From the NCBI GenBank assembly GCA_015063605.1, contig SVTV01000004.1, forward strand, positions 51,472-115,471: 64,000 nt of DNA, given 5' to 3'. The notes under the pieces are model-generated. The model searched no databases. It saw only the letters and a program-made list of their open reading frames with translations, and was not told where the DNA came from. Positions 41,661 through 50,010 of this stretch are shown piece after piece. The DNA is from Oscillospiraceae bacterium (GTDB taxonomy: Bacteria > Bacillota > Clostridia > Oscillospirales > SIG627). Numbering within the stretch: the first letter of the stretch is position 1; every line of letters begins with the position of its first letter. The translations under genes were made by a program, and so were the position numbers.

Positions 41661-43241
41661 TTATTCAAATTTTATGTCATAAGGAAGCGTTCCCTTCGCG
41701 GGGATCTTACCCGCAAGAACCTCTATCGCATACTTCTGAGAAGCTGCGGCGGTATAGCCGAATATTCTTCTGGGAACGTGATGTATAGTCTTCAATGCGG
41801 CGGGGTTTCCGAAGTGAAGCACAGCGGAGACCTTTCCCGAAAGAATAAGACAGTTTATAACGGATTCCGTACGGCGTGTAAGACAATCCGTGCCGAGATA
41901 GCTCGTAGTTGTACAGAACGTAACAAATACCACCTCATCATGCTTCGTTGCCGCCGTAAGAACAGCATCGTTTTCTCCCGCACTTGCGAATTCGGGAATG
42001 AATTTGACTTCGGAATTCGGAAATTCCTCCTTGATCTTTGCCGCAATGTTTTCGGGGTAATACCACTTACCCGTTCTTATTTCCGCAACGGGAGAATCAG
42101 CTTTGAAGCCCATTTCGGTAACAATGACGAAAAGTCTTCTCTTTTCGGGATCGCCGAGGGAAGCCGCAGCACCGTCAAATGTAACAGCAGTTATACAATC
42201 CTTTGCCACATTTTCAAGATTTTCTCTGTCTTTTTCCGTTATTTCAACGCTCTTTTCCGCATTGTCTGCAATAAACTCCATCATATTAAGAACTCTGCGT
42301 ACCGCTTCGTTGAGTCTTTCCTCGGAGAACATACCGTCACGGTAATTCTTAAGGAACATTTCATAGCATTCCTTTGTGGATGTGCGGTAATTGGGAAGAA
42401 TGATATCGTTGCCCGCATAAGCTGCCATACCGAGAATATTTTCCTCGCCGTACTTCTGAAGTATTCCCATCATTGCAAGAGAGTCCGTAAAGCACACACC
42501 GTCGAAGCCCTGTTCTCTTATCATGTCGATAACGGGCTTGGAAAGAGTTGCGGGATATTCGGGGTCAATTTTTCTGCATATCGCATGGCGTGTCATTATT
42601 GCAGGAAGAAGCCCTTTATTATTGAGGTATATATAGGGCTTAAGATCGTACTCTATAAATTCTTCCTTTGAAACATCGGATGTACCCTCTGCCATATGTG
42701 TATCGAAATCGCAATCCTCACCGCCGGGATAATGCTTTCCCGTGCCGATAAAGCCGTATTCCTTGAATATCTCGTTTATTTCCTCAGCGGGGAATATTAC
42801 CTTTTCGGGAGTATCTCCGAATATTCTCTGTACACGGCAGGGACCGTCACAGCGGAGTATATCAACAACGGGACACCATGTTCCGGAAAAGCCTTCCTTC
42901 TTGGCGCTTGCCACAACAGCCTTTGCGAAGGAATGATAGTATTCCTTATTGTTGCAAGCCGCCATTGTCATAGCGGGAAGCATAGGAACATCTGAACGGG
43001 GATAACCCTGCTCCATATCATTGAAAATGAGTAAGGGGTAATCAGCCGCATCCTTGATCTTCTCTATTATTTCGGGAGTCTGAGCGTTGATGGGAACCTG
43101 AACACATCCGAGAGCATGATCCTTTATAAGCTCCAATGTAAATTCCATATCATCGGGTGTAAAGCGTCTTGCACAAAGCATCATACCAAGCTTCTGCTCG
43201 GCAGACAGCTCTTCTATCTTCAACTTCTTCAATTCTTTCAT
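41661..43241 (-). CDS. glycoside hydrolase family 3 protein
   Basis: The 526-residue protein has the GH3 (beta/alpha)8 domain in residues ~10-320, with LLIFNDMEQGYPR, GTGKHYPGGEDCDFDTHMAE (the conserved K-H) and GVCFTDSLAMMGI, whose Asp (253) is the nucleophile. NagZ-type enzymes carry KHFPGHGDT at the second position; here it is KHYPGGED, with a later THM that may supply the acid His. A second alpha/beta domain fills 340-526. Likely activities are beta-N-acetylhexosaminidase or beta-glucosidase. The frame opens at a TTG at 43271, but the ATG at 43241 has GGAG 10 bases ahead. No signal peptide, so cytoplasmic. Confidence 0.85.
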   Translation of the reverse strand: MKELKKLKIEELSAEQKLGMMLCARRFTPDDMEFTLELIKDHALGCVQVPINAQTPEIIEKIKDAADYPLLIFNDMEQGYPRSDVPMLPAMTMAACNNKEYYHSFAKAVVASAKKEGFSGTWCPVVDILRCDGPCRVQRIFGDTPEKVIFPAEEINEIFKEYGFIGTGKHYPGGEDCDFDTHMAEGTSDVSKEEFIEYDLKPYIYLNNKGLLPAIMTRHAICRKIDPEYPATLSKPVIDMIREQGFDGVCFTDSLAMMGILQKYGEENILGMAAYAGNDIILPNYRTSTKECYEMFLKNYRDGMFSEERLNEAVRRVLNMMEFIADNAEKSVEITEKDRENLENVAKDCITAVTFDGAAASLGDPEKRRLFVIVTEMGFKADSPVAEIRTGKWYYPENIAAKIKEEFPNSEVKFIPEFASAGENDAVLTAATKHDEVVFVTFCTTTSYLGTDCLTRRTESVINCLILSGKVSAVLHFGNPAALKTIHHVPRRIFGYTAAASQKYAIEVLAGKIPAKGTLPYDIKFE

Positions 43242-43319
43242 TTCGGTAAAACTCCATTTCCTTTTATTCAAGATCGGTAAAGCACCGATAAAAGCTTTTG
43301 TTAAGTAATTAATATTATC

Positions 43320-43805
43320 TTACAGTATTTTTTCAAGCCACACAAGGTCTATCCATCTGTCGAATTTATATCCGACCTCCTTTAAATGGCCTACCTTTTC
43401 AAAGCCAAAGGACTCGTGAAAGGCTATGCTGTCTTCATTGGGAAATGTAACTGCGGCAATGGCGGCATGATATCCCCTTTTCTTCAATTCCGAAAAGAGC
43501 GCTTCATAAAGCAATGTGCCCACACCGTGCCTGTGCACATCATCCGCCACGTAAACGGAGCATTCAACGCTGTATTTGTATGCGTCCCTCACTCTGTAAC
43601 GTGATGCATATGCATATCCCACTATTCTGCCGTTATCACGGCAAACGTAATATGGATATACTGATGAAATCTCCTCTATGCGCTTTCTGAATTCCTCTTT
43701 TCCGGGAACCTTCGTTTCAAATGTATATGTGGTCTTCTCTATATACGGAGCGTAGATGGAAAGTATCTCATCTGCGTCCGTAAGCTTCACACTTTCTATT
43801 ATCAT
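43320..43805 (-). CDS. GNAT family N-acetyltransferase (phosphinothricin acetyltransferase-like)
   Basis: The 161-residue protein matches the Pat/YwnH subgroup of GNAT: SIYAPYIEKTTYTFE at the start, GYAYASRYRVRDAYKYSVECSVYV in pieces, the acetyl-CoA loop HRHGVGTLLYEALF near residue 92, and FPNEDSIAFHESFGFEKVGHLKEVGYK. Such enzymes acetylate small amines, amino acids or methionine sulfoximine. The ATG at 43805 follows AAAGGTATT. It is 21 bp downstream of the acyltransferase gene on the same strand. Confidence 0.9.
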   Translation of the reverse strand: MIIESVKLTDADEILSIYAPYIEKTTYTFETKVPGKEEFRKRIEEISSVYPYYVCRDNGRIVGYAYASRYRVRDAYKYSVECSVYVADDVHRHGVGTLLYEALFSELKKRGYHAAIAAVTFPNEDSIAFHESFGFEKVGHLKEVGYKFDRWIDLVWLEKIL

Positions 43806-43825
43806 ATAAATACCTTTTTATACCG

Positions 43826-45130
43826 TCATTGATCGACTGAGGCTCTCCTTCCCCTTGCCGATTCTTTTGTTTTTTTCCAAAGCTTATATAATTCCTCTGC
43901 AGCAAGGCGCGTCTTGGTAACTATATCTGCCTCTCCCTTGGGGAAGCAGTAATACAGCTTACCTTCATTTTCGATGCATATGGTATCACCTATCTCATAC
44001 CAGAAAAAATCTGCGTTCAAACTATAGGAGGTATCCGGAGTACGATGTATGTCAAGCTTGCCGCCGCATCCCTTCAAAGTGAAACCGTTTTCACCGTGGG
44101 CAAGAACTCCGTCTCCTATTCTGTACAATGCCTTGAAATCGGTAAGAACGTATATATCCACTTCCTTTTCAAAGCCGTATCTTCCCTCTTTTATCTCATC
44201 AAGAACTTCTTTTCTCTGCCAATCGAACCAATCGGGAATATGCTCAAATTCCGTTTCACCGTTTACTGCACGCATCTTTCCGTATTCCGTCAATTCATAT
44301 TCCTTGCCGCAGGCGGTACACTTAAGGCGTGTTCCCTTACCTACATTTGCACCCTCGGCATTGCAGGCGGGACACTTGTAAAGGACTCTGTTAAGTCCGT
44401 CGGCACGGAAATCTTCATCTATTTTAACTTCGTTTTCCTGCTGCCACTTAAAATTGTCGAAAGAAAAGGCTTCTGTCACACCTGCCGAAAGCTCCTCCGC
44501 CGACTTTTCCTTTATATCCTCTGCGGTATACAAAAGCTTTACATCCATTGTTATATCGACCTTACGAAGCTGCAATCCGTTATACAGAGGATCACGTGCG
44601 AATGCACCGTGAGCCATAACGAATACAACGGGGACCTTCAGGAATTTCAAAAGCTTTCCCATGGTATCGGGAATAACCGTGGCACGTCCGTCAAAGCTGT
44701 ACCCTGCTTCGGGATAAAGAAGCACTGAGCTTTTAAGCTTTCTCAAAGCATATCTCATATCACTCATAAGCTGAAGATCGGATACGAATTTTTTTGTCGG
44801 GATGCATCCCAAAAGACGCATCAAAAGGCTCTTTCCCACCAAGGCATCCATAGTGCAAACGATGGAAAGGGGACGGGGGAAGAAATAGAATGACGCCAGC
44901 TTCAGATCCGTAAAGCTCGAATGATTCATAAGTATAAGACACGGCTCTTTCTTTCCGAGCTTTTCCATACCTATCTCATTGAATTTGACGTTATTCTTTT
45001 TTATCACCGCAAATGAAAGCACCTTCTGAACCAAACCCAGCACGGGATTGGGATACATGGGCTTTTTATAGGGGAATGCCGGGAGTGCGGATATCTCCTC
45101 ACAGCTTCTGTTTTTAATCTTTATCTTCAT
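43826..45130 (-). CDS. 1-acyl-glycerol-3-phosphate acyltransferase-like protein with zinc ribbon
   Basis: The 434-residue protein has a PlsC acyltransferase domain at about 40-230, with the motif NHSSFTD (H-x4-D) and LLYPEAGYSFDG for the glycerophosphate site. Behind it is a four-Cys ribbon CPACNAEGANVGKGTRLKCTAC near residue 255-276, then a beta-rich C-terminal region with FEHIPDWFDWQRKEV and a Lys/Arg tail. Plain PlsC proteins are about 240 residues, so the second half is an addition. The donor, acceptor and the role of the ribbon are not known. The ATG at 45130 follows GAGGGTGC. Confidence 0.85.
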   Translation of the reverse strand: MKIKIKNRSCEEISALPAFPYKKPMYPNPVLGLVQKVLSFAVIKKNNVKFNEIGMEKLGKKEPCLILMNHSSFTDLKLASFYFFPRPLSIVCTMDALVGKSLLMRLLGCIPTKKFVSDLQLMSDMRYALRKLKSSVLLYPEAGYSFDGRATVIPDTMGKLLKFLKVPVVFVMAHGAFARDPLYNGLQLRKVDITMDVKLLYTAEDIKEKSAEELSAGVTEAFSFDNFKWQQENEVKIDEDFRADGLNRVLYKCPACNAEGANVGKGTRLKCTACGKEYELTEYGKMRAVNGETEFEHIPDWFDWQRKEVLDEIKEGRYGFEKEVDIYVLTDFKALYRIGDGVLAHGENGFTLKGCGGKLDIHRTPDTSYSLNADFFWYEIGDTICIENEGKLYYCFPKGEADIVTKTRLAAEELYKLWKKTKESARGRRASVDQ

Positions 45131-45239
45131 AATGCACCCTCTTAAAAATAGACACAGTAATTATATCAATTTTCTGCGCAAAATACAACAGTTTTCCCCC
45201 ATATATTTATGTTTTGCGTAAAAAATTTCAAAAAAAGTC

Positions 45240-45308
45240 TTGACAAACAGTAAAAAAGGTGATATCATATGACTGTAAATTCATATGATTGTTTATTCAT
45301 ATGAATAA
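45240..45308 (+). promoter_or_regulatory. promoter and palindromic operator of the zinc-efflux operon
   Basis: TTGACA (45240-45245), 17 bases, TATCAT (45263-45268). Downstream TTATTCATATGAATAA (45293-45308) is a perfect 16-bp palindrome, and AATTCATATGATT (45279-45291) repeats its core 14 bases earlier; a third CATATGA lies at 45266. Binding here would block the polymerase, as expected for an ArsR-type repressor. Confidence 0.8.
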
Positions 45309-45332
45309 AATTTCATTTGTAAAGGAAGCGCT

Positions 45333-45692
45333 ATGGCACACACCACCCATGACCATAATATCATACTGACAAAGGTACGAAGTGAATTGCCCACCGATGA
45401 ATTGCTTTGCGACCTCTCCGACCTTTTCAAGATCTTCGGAGATACAACAAGAATAAAAATACTGTACATACTCCTGGAATCGGAAATGTGCGTCTGCGCC
45501 ATTGCCGAACTACTTAATATGGAGCAATCGGCAATATCACATCAGCTTAAAATATTGAAAAATGCCCATCTTGCGGGAAGCCGCAGAGAGGGCAAAACGG
45601 TGATATATTACCTTGCGGACGATCACGTAAGAAATATCGTGGCTCAGGGCTTCGAGCATCTTATAGAGAAGCGCGGAGGAAATCATGAGTAA
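45333..45692 (+). CDS. ArsR/SmtB family zinc-responsive repressor
   Basis: The 119-residue protein is a winged-helix repressor of metal-efflux genes. The C-terminal alpha-5 zinc site is complete: D96-x-H98, ten residues, H109-xx-E112, the same spacing as in SmtB. The alpha-3 region has ESEMCVCAIAELL (C53, C55), a second possible metal site resembling the ELCVCDL motif, and an N-terminal MAHTTHDH. The recognition helix reads QSAISHQLKIL. By homology Zn(II), and perhaps Cd or Pb, binds to release DNA. The ATG at 45333 follows AAAGGAAGCG. It overlaps the next gene by 8 bases. Confidence 0.93.
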   Translation: MAHTTHDHNIILTKVRSELPTDELLCDLSDLFKIFGDTTRIKILYILLESEMCVCAIAELLNMEQSAISHQLKILKNAHLAGSRREGKTVIYYLADDHVRNIVAQGFEHLIEKRGGNHE

Positions 45693-46509
45693 GATACTTT
45701 GCTCCACGGGAGCATTGATAGGAAGACCGAATAACAGAGACTACCGTCTTTTAAAGGAGCTTTCCGGAAAGCTTTCCTGCGACGGCTTTGAATTTATGAT
45801 GTACAGCACGTGGTATCCCGAAAAGGAAAGGCTCATTGATGCTCTTCTCTCATACGGCTTATTTATTCCCGTTATCCATTGCGACAAGCTTCTCGGAGAA
45901 AGCTTTGCCTTGGGAGAAGCATCCGAGGAATATAATAATGCCGTTTCTCTTTTCGAGACTAACTGCATCATAGGTAAAGCCTTGGGTGCAAAAAAAGCCG
46001 TACTTCATCTTTGGAACGGTCTTATTTCCGATAAACACATAGAAAACAATATTAAGGTCTATTCCGTATTGGCACAGATCGCAAAAAATTATTCTTTAAC
46101 GCTTCTTATTGAAAACGTGGTCTGCAACGGAAAGGATCCGTTTTTCCATTGGACATCGTTAAAGGAGATGTATCCCGATATATCGTTTATCTTTGATACG
46201 AAAATGGCTGCCTTTCACGGTCAGCTCGACTTACTTTATTCCGAAGAATACTCATGGCTCAACGAAGAAAAACACATACTCCACTATCATGTAAACGATT
46301 ACGGCGGAGGATACAAAGATTGGAAAAATCTGAGAACACTTCCCATAGGACAGGGCAGTATAGATTTTGAAAGGTTTTTCCGATTTGTAAACTCAAAGGG
46401 ATACAATGACACCTTCACCGTTGAATCCACAGCCTTTGATGAAACGGGAAAGGTCGATACGGAAATGCTTAACCGTCAATTCGATCTTTTAAGAGCATCA
46501 TTAAACTGA
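45685..46509 (+). CDS. sugar phosphate isomerase/epimerase-like TIM-barrel protein
   Basis: The 274-residue protein is an AP-endonuclease-2-type TIM barrel. The motifs are CDGFEFMMYS, HCDKLLGESFALG, LTLLIENVVCNG with the metal-ligand Glu, ISFIFDTKMAAFHGQ, LHYHVNDYGGGY and FTVESTAFDETG, giving the Glu/Asp/His/Glu set of a divalent-metal isomerase. Its ATG overlaps arsR, so it is translated from the metal operon. A TIM-barrel isomerase inside a zinc-efflux operon is unexpected; a divalent-metal-dependent isomerase may need or report metal. Substrate unknown. Confidence 0.8.
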   Translation: MSKILCSTGALIGRPNNRDYRLLKELSGKLSCDGFEFMMYSTWYPEKERLIDALLSYGLFIPVIHCDKLLGESFALGEASEEYNNAVSLFETNCIIGKALGAKKAVLHLWNGLISDKHIENNIKVYSVLAQIAKNYSLTLLIENVVCNGKDPFFHWTSLKEMYPDISFIFDTKMAAFHGQLDLLYSEEYSWLNEEKHILHYHVNDYGGGYKDWKNLRTLPIGQGSIDFERFFRFVNSKGYNDTFTVESTAFDETGKVDTEMLNRQFDLLRASLN

Positions 46510-46533
46510 ATCTTGCGAAAGGATAATATACAT

Positions 46534-46752
46534 ATGAAAAAGTCATTCAAGCTTGAAAATCTCGGTTGCGCTCATTGTGCATTGAAGATGGAGGAAGCCA
46601 TAAAAAAGATAAAGGGCGTTGATAACGCATCGGTCAACTTCATAATGCAAAAGCTCACCATAGAAAGCAGCGAGGAAATATCCGAGTCATTGCTTTCAGA
46701 GGCACAGAAGGCGATCTCAAGGATCGAAAGGCATTGCGTTATAGTAAAATGA
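46534..46752 (+). CDS. heavy-metal-associated (HMA) domain metallochaperone
   Basis: The 72-residue protein is one HMA domain, beginning [31 protein letters not shown] in pieces, with the CxxC pair at Cys12 and Cys15. In the usual form the motif is GMTCxxC; here it is GCAHC. Zinc- or cadmium-type P1B ATPases often carry such a domain at their N-terminus; here it is a separate gene whose stop overlaps the ATPase start (ATGA). It would hand metal to the ATPase. The frame opens at a TTG at 46513, but the ATG at 46534 with AAAGGAT is the proper start. Confidence 0.9.
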   Translation: MKKSFKLENLGCAHCALKMEEAIKKIKGVDNASVNFIMQKLTIESSEEISESLLSEAQKAISRIERHCVIVK

Positions 46753-48593
46753 GTAATGTTCAAAAAAGAGAGCTTGTGCGCATAATCATTTCCGCGGCAA
46801 CAGCAATAATTATTTCTTTTCTTCCCGTTACGGGGATACTTCGTCTCGTTCTTTTCTTCATCCCATATCTAATTTGCGGATACGATATCATCGCAGATTC
46901 GTTTTTCAACATTATTCACGGAAAGATGTTCGACGAAAAGTTTCTAATGTTCATTGCAACCATGGGAGCATTTGCCATCGGTGAATACACGGAAGCCGTT
47001 ATGGTAACGGTATTGTACCAAACAGGTGAGCTTTTCCAAAACATCGCCGCGGGAAAGGCACGCCGCTCCATCAGCGATCTCATGGAAATATGTCCCGAGA
47101 ATGCAACCGTGATACGTGACGGAAAAGAGATAACGGTTTCTCCAGAGGAGGTAGAAACAGGCGAGCTCATTTCTGTAAAGCCTGGTGAAAAGATTCCTCT
47201 TGACGGTGAAATAGTAAGCGGTGCTTCCACGGTAAACGCATCTGCTCTTACGGGTGAAAGCATCCCCGTAGAAAAGGGCGTGGGAGATAAGGTGCTGAGC
47301 GGTACCATCAACCAAAACGGAGCTTTGATCATCAAAACGGAAAGCCGATACGAGGACAGCACGGTATCGAAGATCCTTGAGCTGGTGGAGAATTCATCTG
47401 ACAAAAAATCAAGGACAGAAAGATTCATAACGCGCTTTGCGCATTTTTATACACCTTGCGTTGTTATAGCGGCTCTTTTCCTTGCTCTTGTTCCTCCCCT
47501 TCTATTCAACGGAATTTGGAGCGAATGGGTACGCCGAGCCCTTGTATTCCTCATGGTCTCCTGCCCCTGCGCGCTCGTTATTTCCGTTCCACTGTCATAC
47601 TTCTGCAGTATCGGCAGACTTTCAAAAAAAGGCATACTTGTAAAGGGTGCAAATCACCTTGAAGCCTTATCTGCCGTTAAAGCCGTTGTATTCGATAAGA
47701 CAGGCACTCTGACAAAGGGAATTTTGAAAACAGAAGGAGTCTACCCCGCCGAAGGAGTAACGGAAGATGAGCTTCTTATCATAGGAGCATCTTTGGAATC
47801 TCATTCCACCCATCCCATGGCAAGAGCAGTTTGCTCGGAAGCCGAAAAAAGACGTGCCGATAAAAACATTCCGCATGCCAAACGCGTAGAAGAAATAGCC
47901 GGCAGAGGTGTGAAGGCGGTAATAAACGGAAAAGACTGCTGTGCGGGAAACGCCATTTTCATGAAGGAATCGGGTATAGAATGTGTCATTCCCTCTGCAA
48001 TAGCAGGAGCTGTACATATAGCATGCAACAAACGATATCTCGGGTATATACTTACGGAGGATGAGACAAAGGAAAGCTCAAAAAAAGCCGTTGATGCGCT
48101 CAGATCCTTCGGAATCCCTCATATAGCAATGCTTACGGGCGACACCGAAAAAGCCGCGCTCAAAACGGCTGAAAAAACGGGTATAACGGAATATCACGCA
48201 GGTCTTTTACCAAAGGACAAAGTGGACATTCTTGAAAACATTATGGAAAAGCGAGGCAAAACAGCCTTTGCGGGTGACGGCATAAACGATGCACCGGTTC
48301 TCATGCGCTCCGACGTGGGCATTGCCATGGGAGCTTTGGGAAGCGATGCTGCGATCGAAGCCGCAGATATAGTCATCATGGATGACGATCCGCTGAAAAT
48401 AGCGGAGGCTGTAAAAATATCGGTAAAAACCACACGGATAGCAAAGGATAATATTGTATTTTCTCTTTTATCAAAGCTTTTGTTCCTTATTCTCGGAGCC
48501 TTCGGGCTTGTGGGAATATGGGGTGCCGTTTTCGGCGATGTAGGCGTAATGGTGCTTGCGGTTCTCAACTCCATGCGGTGCATGAAGCTGTAA
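46749..48593 (+). CDS. heavy-metal-translocating P1B-type ATPase (Zn/Cd type)
   Basis: The 614-residue protein exports metal with ATP. It has eight membrane helices, the CPC metal site ([10 protein letters not shown], ~272-274) in the sixth, the phosphorylated Asp in [10 protein letters not shown] (~316), the HP locus [14 protein letters not shown] ([10 protein letters not shown]), and the hinge [16 protein letters not shown] (~507). The end (NSMRCMKL) is typical of CadA/ZntA types. There is no N-terminal HMA domain, which is supplied by the gene just upstream. With the SmtB-like repressor, Zn(II) is the likely cargo, with Cd(II)/Pb(II) possible. The ATG at 46749 overlaps the HMA stop; an upstream TTG at 46734 is less likely. 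Confidence 0.95.
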   Translation: MSNVQKRELVRIIISAATAIIISFLPVTGILRLVLFFIPYLICGYDIIADSFFNIIHGKMFDEKFLMFIATMGAFAIGEYTEAVMVTVLYQTGELFQNIAAGKARRSISDLMEICPENATVIRDGKEITVSPEEVETGELISVKPGEKIPLDGEIVSGASTVNASALTGESIPVEKGVGDKVLSGTINQNGALIIKTESRYEDSTVSKILELVENSSDKKSRTERFITRFAHFYTPCVVIAALFLALVPPLLFNGIWSEWVRRALVFLMVSCPCALVISVPLSYFCSIGRLSKKGILVKGANHLEALSAVKAVVFDKTGTLTKGILKTEGVYPAEGVTEDELLIIGASLESHSTHPMARAVCSEAEKRRADKNIPHAKRVEEIAGRGVKAVINGKDCCAGNAIFMKESGIECVIPSAIAGAVHIACNKRYLGYILTEDETKESSKKAVDALRSFGIPHIAMLTGDTEKAALKTAEKTGITEYHAGLLPKDKVDILENIMEKRGKTAFAGDGINDAPVLMRSDVGIAMGALGSDAAIEAADIVIMDDDPLKIAEAVKISVKTTRIAKDNIVFSLLSKLLFLILGAFGLVGIWGAVFGDVGVMVLAVLNSMRCMKL

Positions 48594-48619
48594 AAATGCC
48601 AACAGCAGCCTCACATGGA

Positions 48620-48919
48620 TCATGCACCTATCGCTTCTCCGACAGAGACACCTTTTTCATAAAGGATTTCCGGTGATATATCGATCTCACCGTCATTCCA
48701 CACCGGTACACCGTAGTCAATATACACACCCTTGAACAGTATCTCATCTGCAAGCGGTGCAAATGCGGGTTTAGTCAACAACGGGCGAAAGTCAAATATT
48801 TTTGCTTCTCCCGTGTTGAATCTGAGCCAAAGCTTATAATTATCCATAGGGCGAACACCGTTCACCTTAAGCATCGGCTTTTCTTCTCCTGCATAAGCGA
48901 TTCCGTTTCTTATATACAT
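48620..48919 (-). CDS. DUF2442 domain-containing protein
   Basis: The 99-residue protein is a DUF2442 protein: VNGVRPMDNYKLWLRFNTGEAKIFDFRPLL in pieces, then FKGVYIDYGVPVWNDGEIDISPEILYEKG, the characteristic 'w.dg.diapd.ly' ending. The function of DUF2442 is unknown. It is the second gene of a pair with DUF4160, 18 bp downstream of it; such pairs are common in bacteria and archaea and look like small toxin-antitoxin or DNA-binding modules, but this is not proven. Confidence 0.85.
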   Translation of the reverse strand: MYIRNGIAYAGEEKPMLKVNGVRPMDNYKLWLRFNTGEAKIFDFRPLLTKPAFAPLADEILFKGVYIDYGVPVWNDGEIDISPEILYEKGVSVGEAIGA

Positions 48920-48937
48920 TTCCGGACCTCCTCCTTA

Positions 48938-49204
48938 TTATCTGAGCGGCTCGATTTTTCCGAACGGGATTCCCTGAACTGCCATATTCCATGCTCGATA
49001 TAACTCATCCTCATGAATAAGAGCCCAAGCCTGTACCAACTTCAACTGTTTTACAGGTATGCTTCCGGCAAGCAATTCTCCGTCGATTCCAACCGATGCC
49101 TCATATTCAGCAAAATAAACATGAAAATGCGGCTTGCTGTGTTGGCTGTTATCATTGTAGATCATTTTTATAATAATATTATAAAATCTGCACAATTCGG
49201 GCAT
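48938..49204 (-). CDS. DUF4160 domain-containing protein
   Basis: The 88-residue protein fits DUF4160: PELCRFYNIIIKMIYND, the HFHVYFAEYEASVGIDGELLAG core with its His pair, and LIHEDELYRAWNMAV. The start is ATG 49204, chosen because GGAGGAACAG lies just ahead; an open frame extends upstream to 49288. It leads a pair with DUF2442 and has its own consensus promoter. It is the larger or first partner in the pair; function unknown. Confidence 0.85.
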   Translation of the reverse strand: MPELCRFYNIIIKMIYNDNSQHSKPHFHVYFAEYEASVGIDGELLAGSIPVKQLKLVQAWALIHEDELYRAWNMAVQGIPFGKIEPLR

Positions 49205-49238
49205 AGCTGTTCCTCCGCATATATTATTATCTTTTATT

Positions 49239-49267
49239 ATTATATCATACAACTTTTTATTCGTCAA
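49239..49267 (-). promoter_or_regulatory. promoter of the DUF4160/DUF2442 pair
   Basis: On minus TTGACG (49262-49267), 17 bases, TATAAT (49239-49244). Downstream AAAAGATAATAATATATG precedes the GGAGG site. Confidence 0.7.
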
Positions 49268-49306
49268 TAGAACGATAAAACGGATCAATAAGAACCGAAA
49301 AAATCG

Positions 49307-49341
49307 GCGGCAGTCAGTTTCTTTAACGAAACAACTGCCGC
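49307..49341. terminator. terminator of mscL
   Basis: GCGGCAGT / ACTGCCGC (49307-49314, 49334-49341) plus an inner GTTTC / GAAAC stem. On minus it is followed by CGATTTTTTCGG, so it closes mscL; on plus by ACTTTTATT. Confidence 0.85.
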
Positions 49342-49370
49342 ACTTTTATTGCCGTAATGACGGAATACTA

Positions 49371-49901
49371 TTATTTTTTAGCAAGCAGATCTCTTATTTC
49401 CGTGAGAACCTTTTCCTGGTTCATTATGCTCTGCTTGAAGGCTTCCTGCTGTACCGCAAGAGCCGCTGCAGCTTCAGCATCTGCCTTTGCCTTAGCATCG
49501 GCTTTCGCCTTTTCTTCTGCCTTCTTCTTTTCCTCTTCAGCTATCTTTTCAGCATCCATCTTCTTCTTTGCGTTCATAATTATACGAAGAACAACAAAGA
49601 TACAGAATGCTGTGATAAGGAAGTCAAGGATCGTTTGAAGCCATGTGCCCCAAAGAATAGCTACCTCTGCCGATACAACAGCGCCTGCCTCGTCAAGAAC
49701 TGCAGGGGTAATTATCGTCTTGATGGAATCAAGGCTTCCGCTCTTCATGAATATTCCAACGAAGGGGTTGATTATGTAGTTTACAAGTCCCGTTACTATC
49801 TTGCTGAAGGATCCGCCGACTACAACACCGACTGCCATATCGAGAACGTTGCCTCGTGTTATGAACTTTTTAAAGTCACTCCAGAATGTACTCTTAGCCA
49901 T
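49371..49901 (-). CDS. mscL: large-conductance mechanosensitive channel
   Basis: MscL opens under membrane tension to release solutes on hypo-osmotic shock. The 176-residue protein has WSDFKKFITRGNVLDMAVGVVVGGSFSKIV (N-terminal helix and TM1) and LDFLITAFCIFVVLRIIMNAKKK (TM2). The cytoplasmic helix is longer than usual, with a Lys/Glu/Ala-rich charged stretch (about 117-150). The usual length is ~140. The ATG at 49901 follows GAAAGGAAAAAT; an upstream in-frame start at 49949 lies by the promoter. Confidence 0.95.
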   Translation of the reverse strand: MAKSTFWSDFKKFITRGNVLDMAVGVVVGGSFSKIVTGLVNYIINPFVGIFMKSGSLDSIKTIITPAVLDEAGAVVSAEVAILWGTWLQTILDFLITAFCIFVVLRIIMNAKKKMDAEKIAEEEKKKAEEKAKADAKAKADAEAAAALAVQQEAFKQSIMNQEKVLTEIRDLLAKK

Positions 49902-49937
49902 TTTATTTTTCCTTTCGCTAATACACGATTTTTTCTT

Positions 49938-49966
49938 ATTATACTCCATTTTTCTGAAAAAATCAA
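49938..49966 (-). promoter_or_regulatory. promoter of mscL
   Basis: On minus TTGATT (49961-49966), 17 bases, TATAAT (49938-49943). Confidence 0.65.
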
Positions 49967-50010
49967 TTGTTTTTTAACATTTTATTCTTTTTTTCGAAAA
50001 ATAATCAGGC

